A program made the position numbers and the translations under genes. Below, piece by piece: positions 1 to 10,123 of a stretch of DNA of 64,000 bases. The notes under the pieces are model-generated. The model did not search any database. It was not told the DNA's origin and worked only from the letters and a program-made list of their open reading frames with translations. This stretch comes from Phaeosaccion multiseriatum (Eukaryota; Ochrophyta, other classes). Location: contig OZ218950.1 of NCBI GenBank assembly GCA_965112735.1, positions 620,001 through 684,000 on the forward strand, in the 5' to 3' direction. Every line of letters starts with the position of its first letter. The first letter of the stretch is position 1.

Positions 1-340
1 GCCCTTCAAACAATCCTCCTTGCACCTCCTTCGCGTTTCTTGAAAAGAATATACGCCCACCCCCGTGGACAAGAAGGCTCTTACAGCCCTTCCTTCACTG
101 TCTGTCGTGGTCAAGAGAAGAGAGAGAAGTCGAATGCTTATGTGCCAACTTGAAGGCCTCCAAGCCCGCGCATCGACTGAAGACAAAGGAGGATAGATCC
201 CCTTAGGCCCAGCCCAAGCGGTCTTGGAAAAGAAGAGGACAGAAGGTTGTAAAAGAGAATATTCAAGACCGGGATGTGAGGGGAATACACTTCTTAGGGA
301 GGAGAGGGAGAGAAAGAAGGATGTGTGAAGGCCGGGGCCC
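1..340 (-). other. 5' flank of a ZfR copy that lies left of the window
   Basis: This stretch matches the upstream flank of every ZfR gene (for example 3871-4200 and 22741-23090). Its first bases are the start of the ZfR reading frame read on the minus strand, so a further ZfR copy continues off the left edge. I see no separate gene here. Confidence 0.7.
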
Positions 341-393
341 AGGAACATGCGATCTAGTTTCAGTTTCAGCTTAGTGGATCTGGACGAGCAGTC

Positions 394-560
394 GGCTCCA
401 GGCGAGGTTTCTCGGCCCCCCGATAAAGCAGAAGCCTGCGGCGGCCTGCGGCCGAAAGTAAGAAGCCTGCGGCTGGCCTGCGGCCAGAAGCCTGCAAAAA
501 GTAGCGAGAAGCCTGCCAAGTCCCCCATTTTTCTCCCAGCCTGAGAAGCCTGAAGCCTCT
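394..560. repeat. GC-rich imperfect short repeats
   Basis: Variants of agaagcctgcggcc recur irregularly about eight times in 170 bases. The tract sits between the ZfR flank and the TIR element at 564-850. No convincing coding sequence is seen. Confidence 0.6.
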
Positions 561-563
561 TCC

Positions 564-850
564 TCGGCCCTGGAAGAGGTTACAGTGTGCCCCAGTCATA
601 ATCAGTAATCAGGCCGGCTGGCGCCAATAATCAGTAATCAGGCCGGCTAGCGCCCGTCATAATCAGTAATCAGGCCGGCTGGCGCCGGTCATAATCAGTA
701 ATCAGACCCGGCTGGCGCCGGCCATAATCAGTAATCAGGCCCGGCTGGCGCCATAATCAGTAATCAGGCCGGCTGGCGCCGGCAGTAATCAGTAATCAGG
801 CCGGCTGCGCCGGCCGTAATCAGTAATCTGATAACCTCTTCCAGGGCCGA
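564..850. mobile_element. TIR element with internal minisatellite (type 1)
   Basis: Bases 564-582 and 832-850 are a 19-bp inverted repeat, beginning tcggccctggaag on the left. Between them are about eight units of a roughly 30-bp minisatellite (598-826) built on cataatcagtaatcagg followed by a ggccggctggcgcc-like palindromic core. The left flank ends in tcttcc and the right flank starts with tcttcc, which fits a 6-bp target duplication in the exon 3 sequence of gene B (intact version near 6487). It encodes no protein, so if mobile it is a non-autonomous, MITE-like element. An alternative is a hairpin-bounded minisatellite that never transposed. Confidence 0.55.
598..826. repeat. Minisatellite, about 30-bp units
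   Basis: About eight units vary slightly in length and alternate cataatcagtaatcagg with a GC-rich palindromic segment. It forms the body of the TIR element at 564-850. Confidence 0.8.
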
Positions 851-1160
851 TCTTCCCCTCCTTCTACGGCTGCTGCTGCTGCTACTACCCCATTCGCCAC
901 CGACGCAGACGTGGATGTCCGCTTGGCTTCCAAGGCTGCCGCCTTCAAACCCCCTCCTCCTTTCTTGCTGGGCTGTTTCTGACTGCGGTAGATGGCAGCA
1001 GATGTGCGCACGAGCACCTCGAGCCATTGGTGCTCCAAGAGGTGGGCTTCAGAGAACTCCGCGAGGGTCTGAATGGCTTGGGCAGCCTCGCCGTATGGAG
1101 GGACGGAGGGATGGAGGGGGGAGGAGGAGGAGGAGGAGGGGGGAAATGTTGGAAGTGGCG
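851..1160 (-). pseudogene. Relic of gene B exon 3
   Basis: On the minus strand this encodes the exon 3 protein of gene B (QTLAEFSEAHLLEHQWLEVL, then RTSAAIYRSQKQ and a KKGGGG stretch) with a few substitutions. The 3' half of the exon is cut off by the TIR element at 564-850. The splice acceptor that reads ctccag in intact copies reads ctccatac here, near 1093, so the AG is lost. Exons 4-7 are absent to the left. The exon is therefore a remnant of the leftmost, disrupted B copy. Confidence 0.75.
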
Positions 1161-1168
1161 GATTGCTA

Positions 1169-1913
1169 TTGGGGATGTTGGAAGGCCTCAGATTAGATGG
1201 TCCGTAAGTCAATGGCCCAGGCCCAGGCAGATACGGTGAGAACGGGTGGCGTAGCTCTCACTATCCAATGTGCGTAGGTGGTCGTTTAGGACGAGCATGC
1301 GATAAGCTGTTAGAGGCAAGGCTGGCTGCTAGGCTGGCTTTGGGGTTGCTGTTACCTTGTCCGTGTGTCTAGTTCCATCCTATCTGTAGGCGACAGCGCA
1401 TGTCGTTTTACACGACGGGGAGGTCGGGGTAGGGCGGGAGCCGGAGCTGGCGCGGATAGTGAAGATGAGGTGGCGTAAGGCCAGCCACAGGGCAGCCACT
1501 CCGGCGCGAGTACTGTGTACGTTGGGCTGTACGGGAGGGCGGCAGTTATCAGACGTGGGAGTGGCTGGGACGATTGGCTCTTGCGGCGCGGAGAGAGGGC
1601 GGCAATAGAGGCATTCGAGGACTCTTTGGCGCCAGGGGCGTTGGACCCGGGAGTACAGCGCAAGCGTGGGCAGCGGTCTAAGCGAGAGCGCACCGTGCGC
1701 GCCATGTTGCACGAGAAGTGGGGGATGGGCATCGCTGCGGAGACGGCGCAACATTTGGGGTTCTAGACCGTGAGGTGGTGGTCGAGGAGGGGGGATAGGT
1801 ATAGGGGATGTTGGAAGGTCACGGGATAGGCATTGGTGGGGATGTTGGAAGGTCACGGGATAGGCATTGGGGATGTTGGAAGGCCTCAGATGAGATGGGC
1901 CGTAAGTCAATGG
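1169..1913. other. Unique insert flanked by 47-bp direct repeats
   Basis: Bases 1169-1215 and 1867-1913 are near-identical direct repeats starting ttggggatgttggaagg. The sequence between them occurs nowhere else in the array. Just before the right repeat are further short units of gatgttggaaggtcacggg (about 1805-1870). A plus-strand frame (1515-1766, 83 aa) and a minus-strand frame (1352-1732, 126 aa) are open, but neither has a recognisable domain, and I do not call either a gene. It could be an unrecognised insertion or a fragment of unrelated sequence. Confidence 0.5.
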
Positions 1914-2570
1914 TCGGTGTGTCCTATATTACGTTGATTCTGAGTGGCAACCAACGGGCCGCTCAGTGTAGGTAAACTTGGTAAGGAGAGCCTAGCTGCA
2001 GGGCTTGCAAACGGCTTCCATCCCGGCTAATATACCGAGTGTTACCACTTGTCGACTCAAGTCGCTTTTACGAAAAGAAGGAGGAGGAGGAGGAGGAGGA
2101 GGAGGAGGAGGAGGAGGAGGAGGAGGAGGGGGGGGAAGAGGAGCAGTAGGAGGAAGGAACCGGAGGAGCGATGCGCAACAGCGTGTCTATGGATGATTCA
2201 GGGATTAGTAGCAGCTCCTCGCACTCTCAGGAGGATGCTGGTGCCGGGCCCGTGCTGGGCGGTGCTGACTCGGAGTGAGCCCCTACCTCGCGCGAACGAA
2301 ATCTTGAGCCCTCATTTACACTCTTGTTTGTAAAGAAACTCACCACTGCACGTAGAAATACATCAAAATTCACACACAGCACGTTCATAAGCCCCCAAGT
2401 CACAGTTACTCGGCCCCTTCCACAGCAGTGAAGCGATGTGGGTGGCGACTGTTTTCATCAAGGTCCATCACGTGTATTGACTTACTCTACTCTTCACACC
2501 CACTGTACGAAACAAGCCTCAAGCTTCACCACGGCGAAGGCGATACGGCGGACGGAAGGCCATCGGGTCA
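1914..2570 (-). pseudogene. 5' remnant of gene B with long GGA tract
   Basis: Bases 2160-2570 match the region 5' of gene B found in every module (for example 8200-8612). Instead of gene B exon 1, a pure GGA tract (about 2078-2130) and then unrelated sequence follow. This is the upstream end of the disrupted leftmost B copy. No intact coding sequence is seen. Confidence 0.6.
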
Positions 2571-3898
2571 CTAAATCTCAAGTCCCGAGGTATCAGCAGC
2601 AGGGCCCTCCACACGCACGCATGCTCGCAGCGCCTTCCGTCCGCGTATCTTCTTCTCACTCGCCGTCACCATGCTCTCCTCCAGCACCGCCCACTCCTCC
2701 TTCAGCTTGTCGTCATCATCATCCTCCCCTACTTCTCCTGAGCGATAGCGGTGGTAGGCAGACACAAAGCCTCTGATCGTGCTCTCCAGGCTCGCCCCTT
2801 CCTCTTTGTGCGCACAGCGAGGTGGGGCAGCAGCAACACTTTACTCCGGCTCACAGCCACCACCACGCCATTGGAAAGCTCCCTGTCCCGACGGCCGCAG
2901 AAGGCCGTGGCAGCATCAGCCCCGCTATCTTCCAGCCCTCTCCACAGGCCACAGGGCAGCTGAATCTCATCCCCGACATGAAGCCCCAGCCCCGCAAGCA
3001 AACCCACCCCATTCCCATCCTCCAGTGCCTCCTTCCTCTCCTCCTCTCCCCCAGGCATTGAAGGGGCGCATTTTGCCCTCTTGCTTCCTCTCCCATTGAT
3101 GTCCTCCGCAGCTCCTCGCTTGGGCACAGGCGTACAACGGGCAATCTCCTCCTTCTGCTCCGCTCCCTCCCTCTTCACTCGTGCATGCCTCAGGCACATC
3201 CCACCTTGCTTCCGCTGCTTATCGCACCCCTCAACAGTACACCTCTTCCGCACAGCTCCATGGGCCTGGCAAAGTCCTCCTTGGACCCGCTGCTTGTCGC
3301 ACCCCTCAACAGTACACCTCTTAACGACAGCTCCATGGCCCTGGCAAAGTCCTCCTTGGATCCGCTGCTTGTCGCACCCCTCAACAGTACACCCCTTCCG
3401 CACAGCCCCGTGGGCCAGGCAAAGTCCTCCCTGTTGCGACTGCTTGTTGCACCCCTCCACACTACACCTCTTCACCACAGCTCCATGGCCCTGGCAAAGT
3501 CCCCCCCGCTTCGGGTGCTTGTCGCACCCCTCAACAGTACACCTCTTCACCACAGCCCCGTGCTCAAGGCAAAGTCCTCCTTGGATCCGTACCTTATCGC
3601 ACCCCTCAACAGTACACCTCTTCCGCACAGCTCCATGGCCCTTGCAAAGTCCTCCCTGTTGCGACTGCTTCTCGCAACCCTCAACAGTACACCCCTTCGG
3701 TACCTTCACAGCCCCGTGGGCCAGGCAAAGTCCTCCCTGTTGCGACTGCTTCTCGCACCCCTCAACCGTACACCTCTTCACCACAGCTCCGTGGGCCTGG
3801 CAAAGTCCTCCCTGTCGCGACTGCTTCTCGCACCCCTCAACAGTACATCTCTTCCGCATTCTCACAACTCCGCGCCCTTCAAACAATCCTCCTTGCAC
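2571..3898 (-). CDS. ZfR copy 2: nine CTVEGC zinc-finger units, one frameshift
   Basis: Function unknown; the repeats suggest a zinc-binding, possibly nucleic-acid or protein-binding role. Nine tandem units of about 25 residues follow C-x4-C-x9-C-x2-H (CTVEGC, then GGLC and HG), the pattern of the WRKY19-type zinc finger. The last unit has GGMC and RHARVKREG and leads into a basic linker with an NLS-like RGSKRAK and a conserved C-terminal domain (GDEIQLP, then AVRTKRKG). At about 2795-2798 there are four C where other copies have five, so the frame shifts. The usual C-terminus (EEWAVLEESMVTASEKK) continues in another frame to 2571. The frame begins at a GTG (3898) with a stop just upstream. 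The first ATG is at 3859, or an upstream exon exists. Confidence 0.75.
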
Positions 3899-4376
3899 CT
3901 CCTTCGCGTTTCTTCAAAACAATACAAGTGCTCCCCCGTGGACAAGAAGGCTCTTACAGCCCTTCCTTCACTGTCTGTCGTGGTCAAGAGAAGAGAGAGA
4001 AGTCGAATGCTTATGTGCCAAGTTCAAGGCCTCCAACCCGCGCATCGGCTGAAGACAAAGGAGGATAGATCCCCTTGCGTCCAGCCCAAGTCTTGGAGAA
4101 GAGGAGGAGAGAAGGTTGTAAAAGAGGATAATCAAAAGAGGGAAGAGAGGGGAAGATATTTCTTAAGGGATGGGAGGGAGAGAAACAAAAAACAAAATGA
4201 AGGCGCTTTATATTTTTCAATTTCAGCGTATTGGATCCTGGACGAGGAGCCCAGCTCGGAGTCCCACAGAGCTCCCCCCCGCAAACACTCTCCGAGGGGT
4301 TCGGGGCTTTACGAGGCCCAAAGACTGAGGACGATACAACGCTTGCCTTGTGTCAAGAACAAGAGCTTCCTCACAA
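3899..4376. other. Spacer between gene B 3' end and ZfR 5' end
   Basis: Conserved in every module. It holds the 3' flank of gene B and the presumed ZfR promoter or leader. I see no further gene. A TATA-like motif lies at 4206-4212 on the minus strand. Confidence 0.6.
4206..4212 (-). promoter_or_regulatory. TATA-like motif upstream of ZfR copy 2
   Basis: The minus strand reads tataaag within an AT-rich patch of an otherwise GC-rich spacer, about 350 bases upstream of the first ZfR ATG. The same patch is found upstream of ZfR copies 7 and 8 but is replaced by a ggggcccaggaac segment in copies 3, 4 and 5. The regulatory role is inference only. Confidence 0.25.
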
Positions 4377-5123
4377 CTACTCTTCCGGCTGCCCATCTGC
4401 TGCTACTGCCGCTGTATCACCAACTGCTGTGTCACCACCACTGGCGAGGGCGGCCTTGTGATCATGGAGGTGTATAACGGCCTTCCCGTCGTCCACGTGT
4501 CCCTTCATCAGGCAAATTACCTCCCCATGCGGCCACGTGTTGCTCAGACCGGCCACCAGCTGGGGCAGGATGGGATGGCAGTGGATGGGGATGACGGGAC
4601 CGGGGGGGGGGGGGGGAAGGGGAATCAAAGGGGGGCGGGGGGGGAGGGGCGAAGGAGAGAGAGGATGAGTGCTTTCACTTCGAGGTGGAAGAGAAGGACA
4701 TGGAGGGAGAGAGAGAGAGAGTTATCCCTCCATCATACAACTGCCGACGGCTTAGCGCTAAGCAGGTGGTGATACATAGCATATGTATAGTAGTTGGTGA
4801 TACATTACATGCGCTAACATGAGTCTACCCAGGCTTAAAGAAAGACTACATACCTCGCCAAGGAAGGAGCGCAACGCGGCCCCGCACGTACTTCCCGCGG
4901 GCCATCCACTGCCATCCCCCTCCCCCTTCTCCCCCTCCTCTTCCTCCTCCTGCTCCTCCTCCTCCTCCTCCTCCTCCTCCTCCTCCTCCTCCTCCTCCTC
5001 CTCCCCCGCCCCTGTGTCCACGCTCTCGGTGACCATGGTCTGTCCCCCCGCAGCAACGCTGTCGGCCACACGCGCGAGGGCTTCCCAGAAGTCGAACAGC
5101 GTCAGGACTCCGTTCTGGGGTGG

Positions 5124-5173
<50 letters not shown>

Positions 5174-7533
5174 AGACGACGCATGCCCCATGATTTGCAT
5201 GACATGCATAGATTCATTTAGGTTAGGGGTACAGCAGCAAGAATACTCATGAGGGGAGAAGTAAGGTTCCTCCCTCCCTCCCTCCCTCCCTCCCTCTCTC
5301 CCTCCCTCCCTCCCTCTCTCCCTCTCTCCCTCCCTCCCTCCCTCCCCTCCCTCCCCTCTCCTCCCCTCCCCTCCATCCCTCCCTCCCTCCCTCTCCCTCT
5401 CTCTCTCTCACCTCGTCTCTATCCCTAAGCTCGTCCACCACATAGAGCCTGCTTGCGAGGAAGCACTCCTTGGCCACACTCGGGTCCAAGCGGTCGGGGC
5501 CGATGCCTGCGTGGGCGAGTAAGCTGTGCAGCAGGTGGTGATACAGCAGTCACAGAACACGCACGAGACCAACGTTCAGCATACCATTCGATCCAATCAT
5601 TTCGAAGCAGGGCGAAGCAAGCAAGTGGGCAGGGCAGAGTAGCGATGAGCGGCAGGGGGGATTCAGAGCGGCTCTTTCACAGCTTTCAGAGCACATTCAC
5701 AGTGTCAGAGCCTCAGACTGCTCGACCGAAATGGTCTTGACACAAGCGGTCGCCTAAGGGTTTGAGTTTGAGTGTAAAGGAGGGAAGCGAAGCGGACACT
5801 GACACTGGCCGCTGGACATGACATGAGCACTGACACTGGCAGGCAACTGCCCCGGCCATTCCACGTTCCACTGGCACTGGGCCCTGGCACTGGCCAAGGC
5901 ACTGACACTGGACACTGACCTGCCCCAGTCCGTGAGTGAGAAGCGCTGCAGCACCTTTTTCACCACGCCGCGCCGCCGCCGGTCCATCTTCAGAGATAAA
6001 TTGTTGATAGGGTACACCTGTTGGTGATTCGCCATTCGGTTAGTCATTTGTTGGTTGGCTGGTTGGTCCTTCGGTTGGTGATTCGGATGGTCGCTTGTTT
6101 GTCTTTCGGGGTAAGCAAGTCGGCCTTGTACGGAGGACGCCACAGGATACACACACACACCCATTGACTCACTACCCACCCACCTACTGACTTGCTACAT
6201 ACCTTCCAGAGCGCCTCGACGAGTCCTCCGTGCTCTCTCATCACCTTGTCCTCCCCCCGTGTGTATAGCCTCGCCTCTCGGTAGGCGTCATGGTCGGCCT
6301 TTGCGCTGACGGGAAGGCGCTCCTCCATGCAACACAGCAGAGCTCGCAGGCCCTGCAGAAGGCTGCTTTGGCTCTGACTCTGGCTTGAGGGAGGGAGGCT
6401 GGAGCTGCTGCAGTTGCTGTTGTTGTTGTTGTTGGAGGTTACGATTCCTCCCTCTCCTCCTCCTCCTCCTCCTCCTCCCACTGCCTCTTCCCCTCCTTCT
6501 ACGGCTGCTGCTGCTGCTACTACCCCATTCGCCACCGACGCAGACGTGGATGTCCGGTTGGCTTTCAAGGCTGCCGCCTTCAAACCCCCTCCTCCTTTCT
6601 TGCTGGGCTGTTTCTGACTGCGGTAGATGGCAGCCGATGTGCGCACGAGCACCTCGAGCCATTGGTGCTCCAAGAGGTGGGCTTCAGAGAACTCCGCGAG
6701 GGTCTGAATGTCTTGGGTAGCCTCGCCGTCCTGGAGGGAGGGAAGGATGGAGGGGGGAGGAGGAGGAGGAGGAGGAGGAGGAGGAAGAGGAATGCGCGTG
6801 TAGAAGTGAGAGATTGGCGTTCGTGCGTGCGTGCGTGCGTGCGTGCGTGCGTGGGTCCTGACCTTGTTCATGACTGCGATGAAGACTCTCTCGAGCTCAT
6901 TGGCAAGCTGCTTGGGGGCCTCGGGACACACACACTGCGTGAACAGCAGGAACTGGGGGGGGTATGGCAGTGGATGGGGAGGAGGAGCAGCAGGAGGAGG
7001 AGCAGCAGTTGGTTATAGAGTTCCTTCCTTCCTTCCTTCCTTCCTTCCTTCCTTCCTTCCTTCCTTCCTTCCTTCCTTCCTTCCTTCCTTCCTTCCTTCC
7101 TTCCTTCCTTCTGTCACCTGCTCCCGACCATTTGATGTGCTCCCATCCACTGCCATCCCTCCCCCTGTCCACCCCTCTCCCTCCCTCCCCTCCCTCCCTC
7201 CCCTCCCTCCCCACCCTTCCTTCTCCCTCACCTGCTCGCGACTCAATTGACATGCTCCGGACACCGGCTCGCCCGTAGTGCCCCCTAAGCTCACAAAGTG
7301 ATCAAAGGTACTTAATATCATCTTGAACGAAGCCCTCAGCACCCCCTCCACCTCCATGGACTCCTCCTCCACGGTTGCCTCTCCACTCGAGACGCGCTTG
7401 TTGCCCGACGCCACGAACCTCCACCACCGATCGTGCATCAACACCCGGGACCAGGTCACTGTGAAACGGTGGGCCATGACCCCGTCGGCTCGGTTATACA
7501 CGTCACCCGCGCCTCTCTTGCACCCTCCTCCTC

Positions 7534-7579
<46 letters not shown>

Positions 7580-8119
7580 GTGTGCTGTTGTATCGCCAAC
7601 TGCAGCATCACTAGGTGCCCCTCTGGAGGTGATGCTGTTGCTGGAGGAGTTCTGAGCCGTGGCCTTGCGTTCCAAACCCTTCCCAGGGGGCCCTCTTACG
7701 CCGCCGTTTGTGACACTAGGACCACTGCAAGTAGTGGTCACGTTGTTGTTCGTGCTCGTGTTGGTGATACTCCCACGCCGCAGCAGACCCCCTGTGCCAT
7801 CACTACCCGCCCCTGCTCGTCCGTACATGAGGCCATCCAAGGCCAGCTCCCATGGTCTGTTTGGGTCTCCTCCTCCTGCGATACCCAAGCCGCCCCCCCC
7901 CACTGCTTCGAGACCGCTCCTGGGAGGGGGGTGAACTTCAATCGGCCGTCTCTCTTCCCAGGGGGGCACGACAAAGCCGACGAAGGGGCAGGGAGGGGGG
8001 CGTGGCGCTCCCTCCCCACTCTCTCTACTGTCTCTCTTGTTGTGATGAGAGGAAGTCAGAGTGATAGAAGGAGCGCAGCGCGGCCCCTTACGTACTTCCC
8101 GCGGGCCATCCGCTGCCAT
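4377..8119 (-). CDS. Gene B, copy 1 (seven exons, intact)
   Basis: Unknown protein of about 720 aa. Exons in transcript order are 8119-7232, 6952-6863, 6730-6203, 6017-5920, 5523-5412, 5114-4854 and 4559-4377. All have GT donors and AG acceptors, and the phases match. Exon 1 has a poly-Ala/Gly tract, then VYNRADGVMAHRFTVTWSRV and a segment ending LSREQ. Exon 3 has LLEHQWLEVLVRTSAAIY, poly-Gly and poly-Asn tracts, then ARLYTRGEDKVMREH. Exons 5-6 join FLASRLYVVDELRDRDE to NGVLTLFDFWEALARVAD, followed by 18 Glu, one Gln and 5 Glu. The FWEALARVAD and LYT...VD patterns resemble a helical, EF-hand-like family of protist and flagellar proteins (from memory, unverified). The start is uncertain: an ATG at 8119 is in frame, and the frame stays open further upstream. 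The last exon after HGEV is less convincing. Confidence 0.7.
5123..5165. repeat. CA microsatellite in intron 5 of gene B
   Basis: About 21 CA units on the plus strand, just upstream of exon 6. The same tract recurs in each B copy with a different length (for example 13805-13856, 24136-24194, 35491-35516). Confidence 0.9.
5270..5411. repeat. CCCT/CTCC microsatellite in intron 5 of gene B
   Basis: A pyrimidine tract of ccct units directly downstream of the exon 5 donor. It is present in all B copies that keep this intron, with variable length. Confidence 0.9.
7021..7111. repeat. CTTC microsatellite in intron 1 of gene B
   Basis: About 22 uninterrupted cttc units. Other copies carry far fewer (15716-15747) or similar numbers (26026-26130, 37447-37521), so this tract is highly length-variable. 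Confidence 0.9.
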
Positions 8120-8190
8120 CTCCCTCCCCCTCCTCCTCCCCCTCCTCCCCCGCCCCTGTGTCCATGGTCTATCCCCCCTCAGCAACGCCC
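8045..8190 (-). repeat. Exon 6-like duplicate at the 5' end of gene B
   Basis: The minus strand here matches gene B exon 6 (4866-5080): the gacacaggggcgggggagg stretch, a short GGA tract, and the gatggcccgcgggaagtacg stretch through gcgctgcgctcctt. Gene B thus carries an internal direct repeat at its two ends, about 3.1 kb apart. The copy at 10590-10763 shows a recombinant of the two. Confidence 0.75.
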
Positions 8191-8194
8191 ACAC

Positions 8195-8612
8195 GGGCGA
8201 GGGATTCGAATGAGCAACAGCGTGTCTATGGATGATTCAGGGATTAGTGGCAGCTCCTCTCACTCTCAGGAGGATGCTGGTGCCGGGCCCGTGCTGGGCG
8301 GTGCTGACTCGGAGTGAGCCCCTACCTCGCGCGAACGAAATCTTGAGCCCTCATTTACACTCTTGTTTGTAAATAAACTCACCACTGCACGTAGAAATAC
8401 ATCACAATTCACACACACCACGTTCATAAGCCCCCAAGTCATAGTTACTCGGCCCCTTCCACAGCAGTGAAGCGATGTGGGTGGGGACTGTTTTCATCAA
8501 GGTCCATCACGTGTATTGACTTACTCCACTCTTCACACCCACTGTACGAACCAAGCCTCAAGCTTCACCACGGCGAAGAAAACGGTGAGGCGGACGGAAG
8601 GCCATCGGGTCA
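8195..8612. other. Spacer between ZfR copy 3 and gene B copy 1
   Basis: Conserved spacer holding the presumed gene B promoter and ZfR 3' flank. I see only short frames, among them a 20-codon minus-strand ORF (MDLDENS...) that recurs in other modules. No gene is called. Confidence 0.5.
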
Positions 8613-9647
8613 CTAAATCCCAAGTCCCGAGGTATCAGCAGCAGGGCCCTCCACACGCACGCACGCTCGCAGCGCCTTCCGTCCGCGCCTCTTCTTCTCA
8701 CTCGCCGTCACCATGCTCTCCTCCAGCACCGCCCACTCCTCCTTCAGCTTGTCGTCATCATCATCCTCCCCTACTTCTCCTGAGCGATAGCGGTGGTAGG
8801 CAGACACAAAGCCTCGGATCGTGCTCTCCAGGCTCGCCCCCTTCCTCTTTGTGCGCACAGCGAGGTGGGGCAGCAGCAACACTTTACTCCGGCCCACAGC
8901 CACCACCACGCCATTCGATAGCTCCCTGCCCCGACGACCGCAGAAGGCCGTGGCAGCATCAGCCCCGCCATCTTCCGGCCCTCTCCACAGGCCACACGGC
9001 AGTTGAATCTCGTCCCCGGCATGAAGCCCCAGCCCCGCAAGCAAACCCACCCCATTTCCATCCTCCAGTGCCTCCTTCCTCTCCTCCCCTCCCCCAGGCA
9101 TTGAAGGGGCGCATTTTGCCCTCTTGCTTCCTCTCCCATTGACGTCCTCCGGAGCTCCTCGCTTGGGCACAGGCGTACGACGAGCAATCTCCTCCTTCTG
9201 CTCCGCTCCCTCCCTCTTCACTCGTGCATGCCTCTGGCACATCCCCCCTTGCTTCCGATGCTTCTCGCACCCCTCAACAGTACACCTCTTCCGTACCACC
9301 ACCGCTCCGTGAGCCACGCAAAGTCCTCCTTGGATCCGCTGCTTCTTGCAACCCTCAACAGTACACCTCTTGGTCACAGCCCCATGCCCTTTGCAAAGTC
9401 CTCCGCGTTGCGACTCCTTCTCGCACCCCTCAACAGTACACCTCTTCCGTACCACCACAGCCCCGTGGCCCTTGCAAAGCCCTTCTCGGACCCGTTGCTT
9501 GTCGCACCCCTCAACAGTACACCTCTTCACCACAGCTCCATGGGCCTGGCAAAGTCCCCCCTGCTTCGGGCGCTTGTCGCAACCCTCAACAGTACATCTC
9601 TTCCGCATTCTCACAACTCCCCGCCCTTCAAACAATCCTCCTTGCAC
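8613..9647 (-). CDS. ZfR copy 3: five CTVEGC units, intact frame
   Basis: Open frame of 344 codons and the clearest intact ZfR copy. It has five C-x4-C-x9-C-x2-H units with linkers of varying length (AVVKR, AVVVRKR, AVTKR), the conserved final unit (GGMCQRHARVKREG), a basic NLS-like linker (RGSKRAK), and the C-terminal domain ending EGPAADTSGLGI. That C-terminal domain matches no family I can name. It contains GDEIQLPCGLWRG, an AVRTKRKG basic stretch and an acidic DDDDD tract before KLKEEWAVLEES. The first frame codon is a GTG (9647); the first ATG is at 9608. The predicted role, DNA or protein binding through repeated zinc fingers, is inference. Confidence 0.8.
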   Translation of the reverse strand: MQGGLFEGRGVVRMRKRCTVEGCDKRPKQGGLCQAHGAVVKRCTVEGCDKQRVREGLCKGHGAVVVRKRCTVEGCEKESQRGGLCKGHGAVTKRCTVEGCKKQRIQGGLCVAHGAVVVRKRCTVEGCEKHRKQGGMCQRHARVKREGAEQKEEIARRTPVPKRGAPEDVNGRGSKRAKCAPSMPGGGEERKEALEDGNGVGLLAGLGLHAGDEIQLPCGLWRGPEDGGADAATAFCGRRGRELSNGVVVAVGRSKVLLLPHLAVRTKRKGASLESTIRGFVSAYHRYRSGEVGEDDDDDKLKEEWAVLEESMVTASEKKRRGRKALRACVRVEGPAADTSGLGI

Positions 9648-10123
9648 CTCCTTCGCGTTTCTTCAAAAGAATACAAGTGCTCCCCCGTGGACAAGAAGGC
9701 TCTTACAGTCCTTCCTTCACTGTCTGTCGTGGTGAAGAGGAGAAGAATGCTTATGTGCCAAGTTGAAGGCCTCCAAGCCCGCGCATCGGCTAAGACAAAG
9801 GAGGATAGATCCCCTTGCGTCCAGCCCAAGTCTTGGAGAAGAGGAGGAGAGAAGGTTGTAAAAGAGGATAATCAAAAGAGGGAAGAGAGGGGAAGATATT
9901 TCTTAAGGGATGGGAGGGAGAGAAAGAAGGATGTGTGAAGGCCGGGGCCCAGGAACATCTAGTTTCAGTTTCAGCTTAGTGGCTCTGGACGAGGAGCCCA
10001 GCTCGGAGTCCCACAGAGCTCCCCCCAGCAAACACTCTCCGAGGGGTTCGGGGCTTTACGAGGCCCAAAGACTGAGGACGATACAACGCTTGCCTTGTGT
10101 CAAGAACAAGAGCTTCCTCACAA
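9648..10123. other. Spacer between gene B and ZfR copy 3
   Basis: Same spacer type as 3899-4376, but with the ggggcccaggaacatct variant in place of the TATA-like patch. No gene seen. Confidence 0.5.

Noticed and set aside
598-826. Possible CRISPR-like array
   Set aside because: Units follow each other without unique spacers and contain palindromic GC cores. It is a minisatellite within a TIR element.
3081-4477. Long plus-strand open frames across the ZfR repeats (for example 323 and 430 codons)
   Set aside because: They are antisense readings of the CTVEGC repeat. The repeat's codon pattern keeps several antisense frames open. The same happens at every ZfR copy, and the zinc ligands exist only on the minus strand.
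7013-7120. EGRK-repeat protein encoded by the cttc/gaag tract
   Set aside because: It lies downstream of the exon 1 donor, in intron 1. Length varies freely between copies and no conserved sequence follows.
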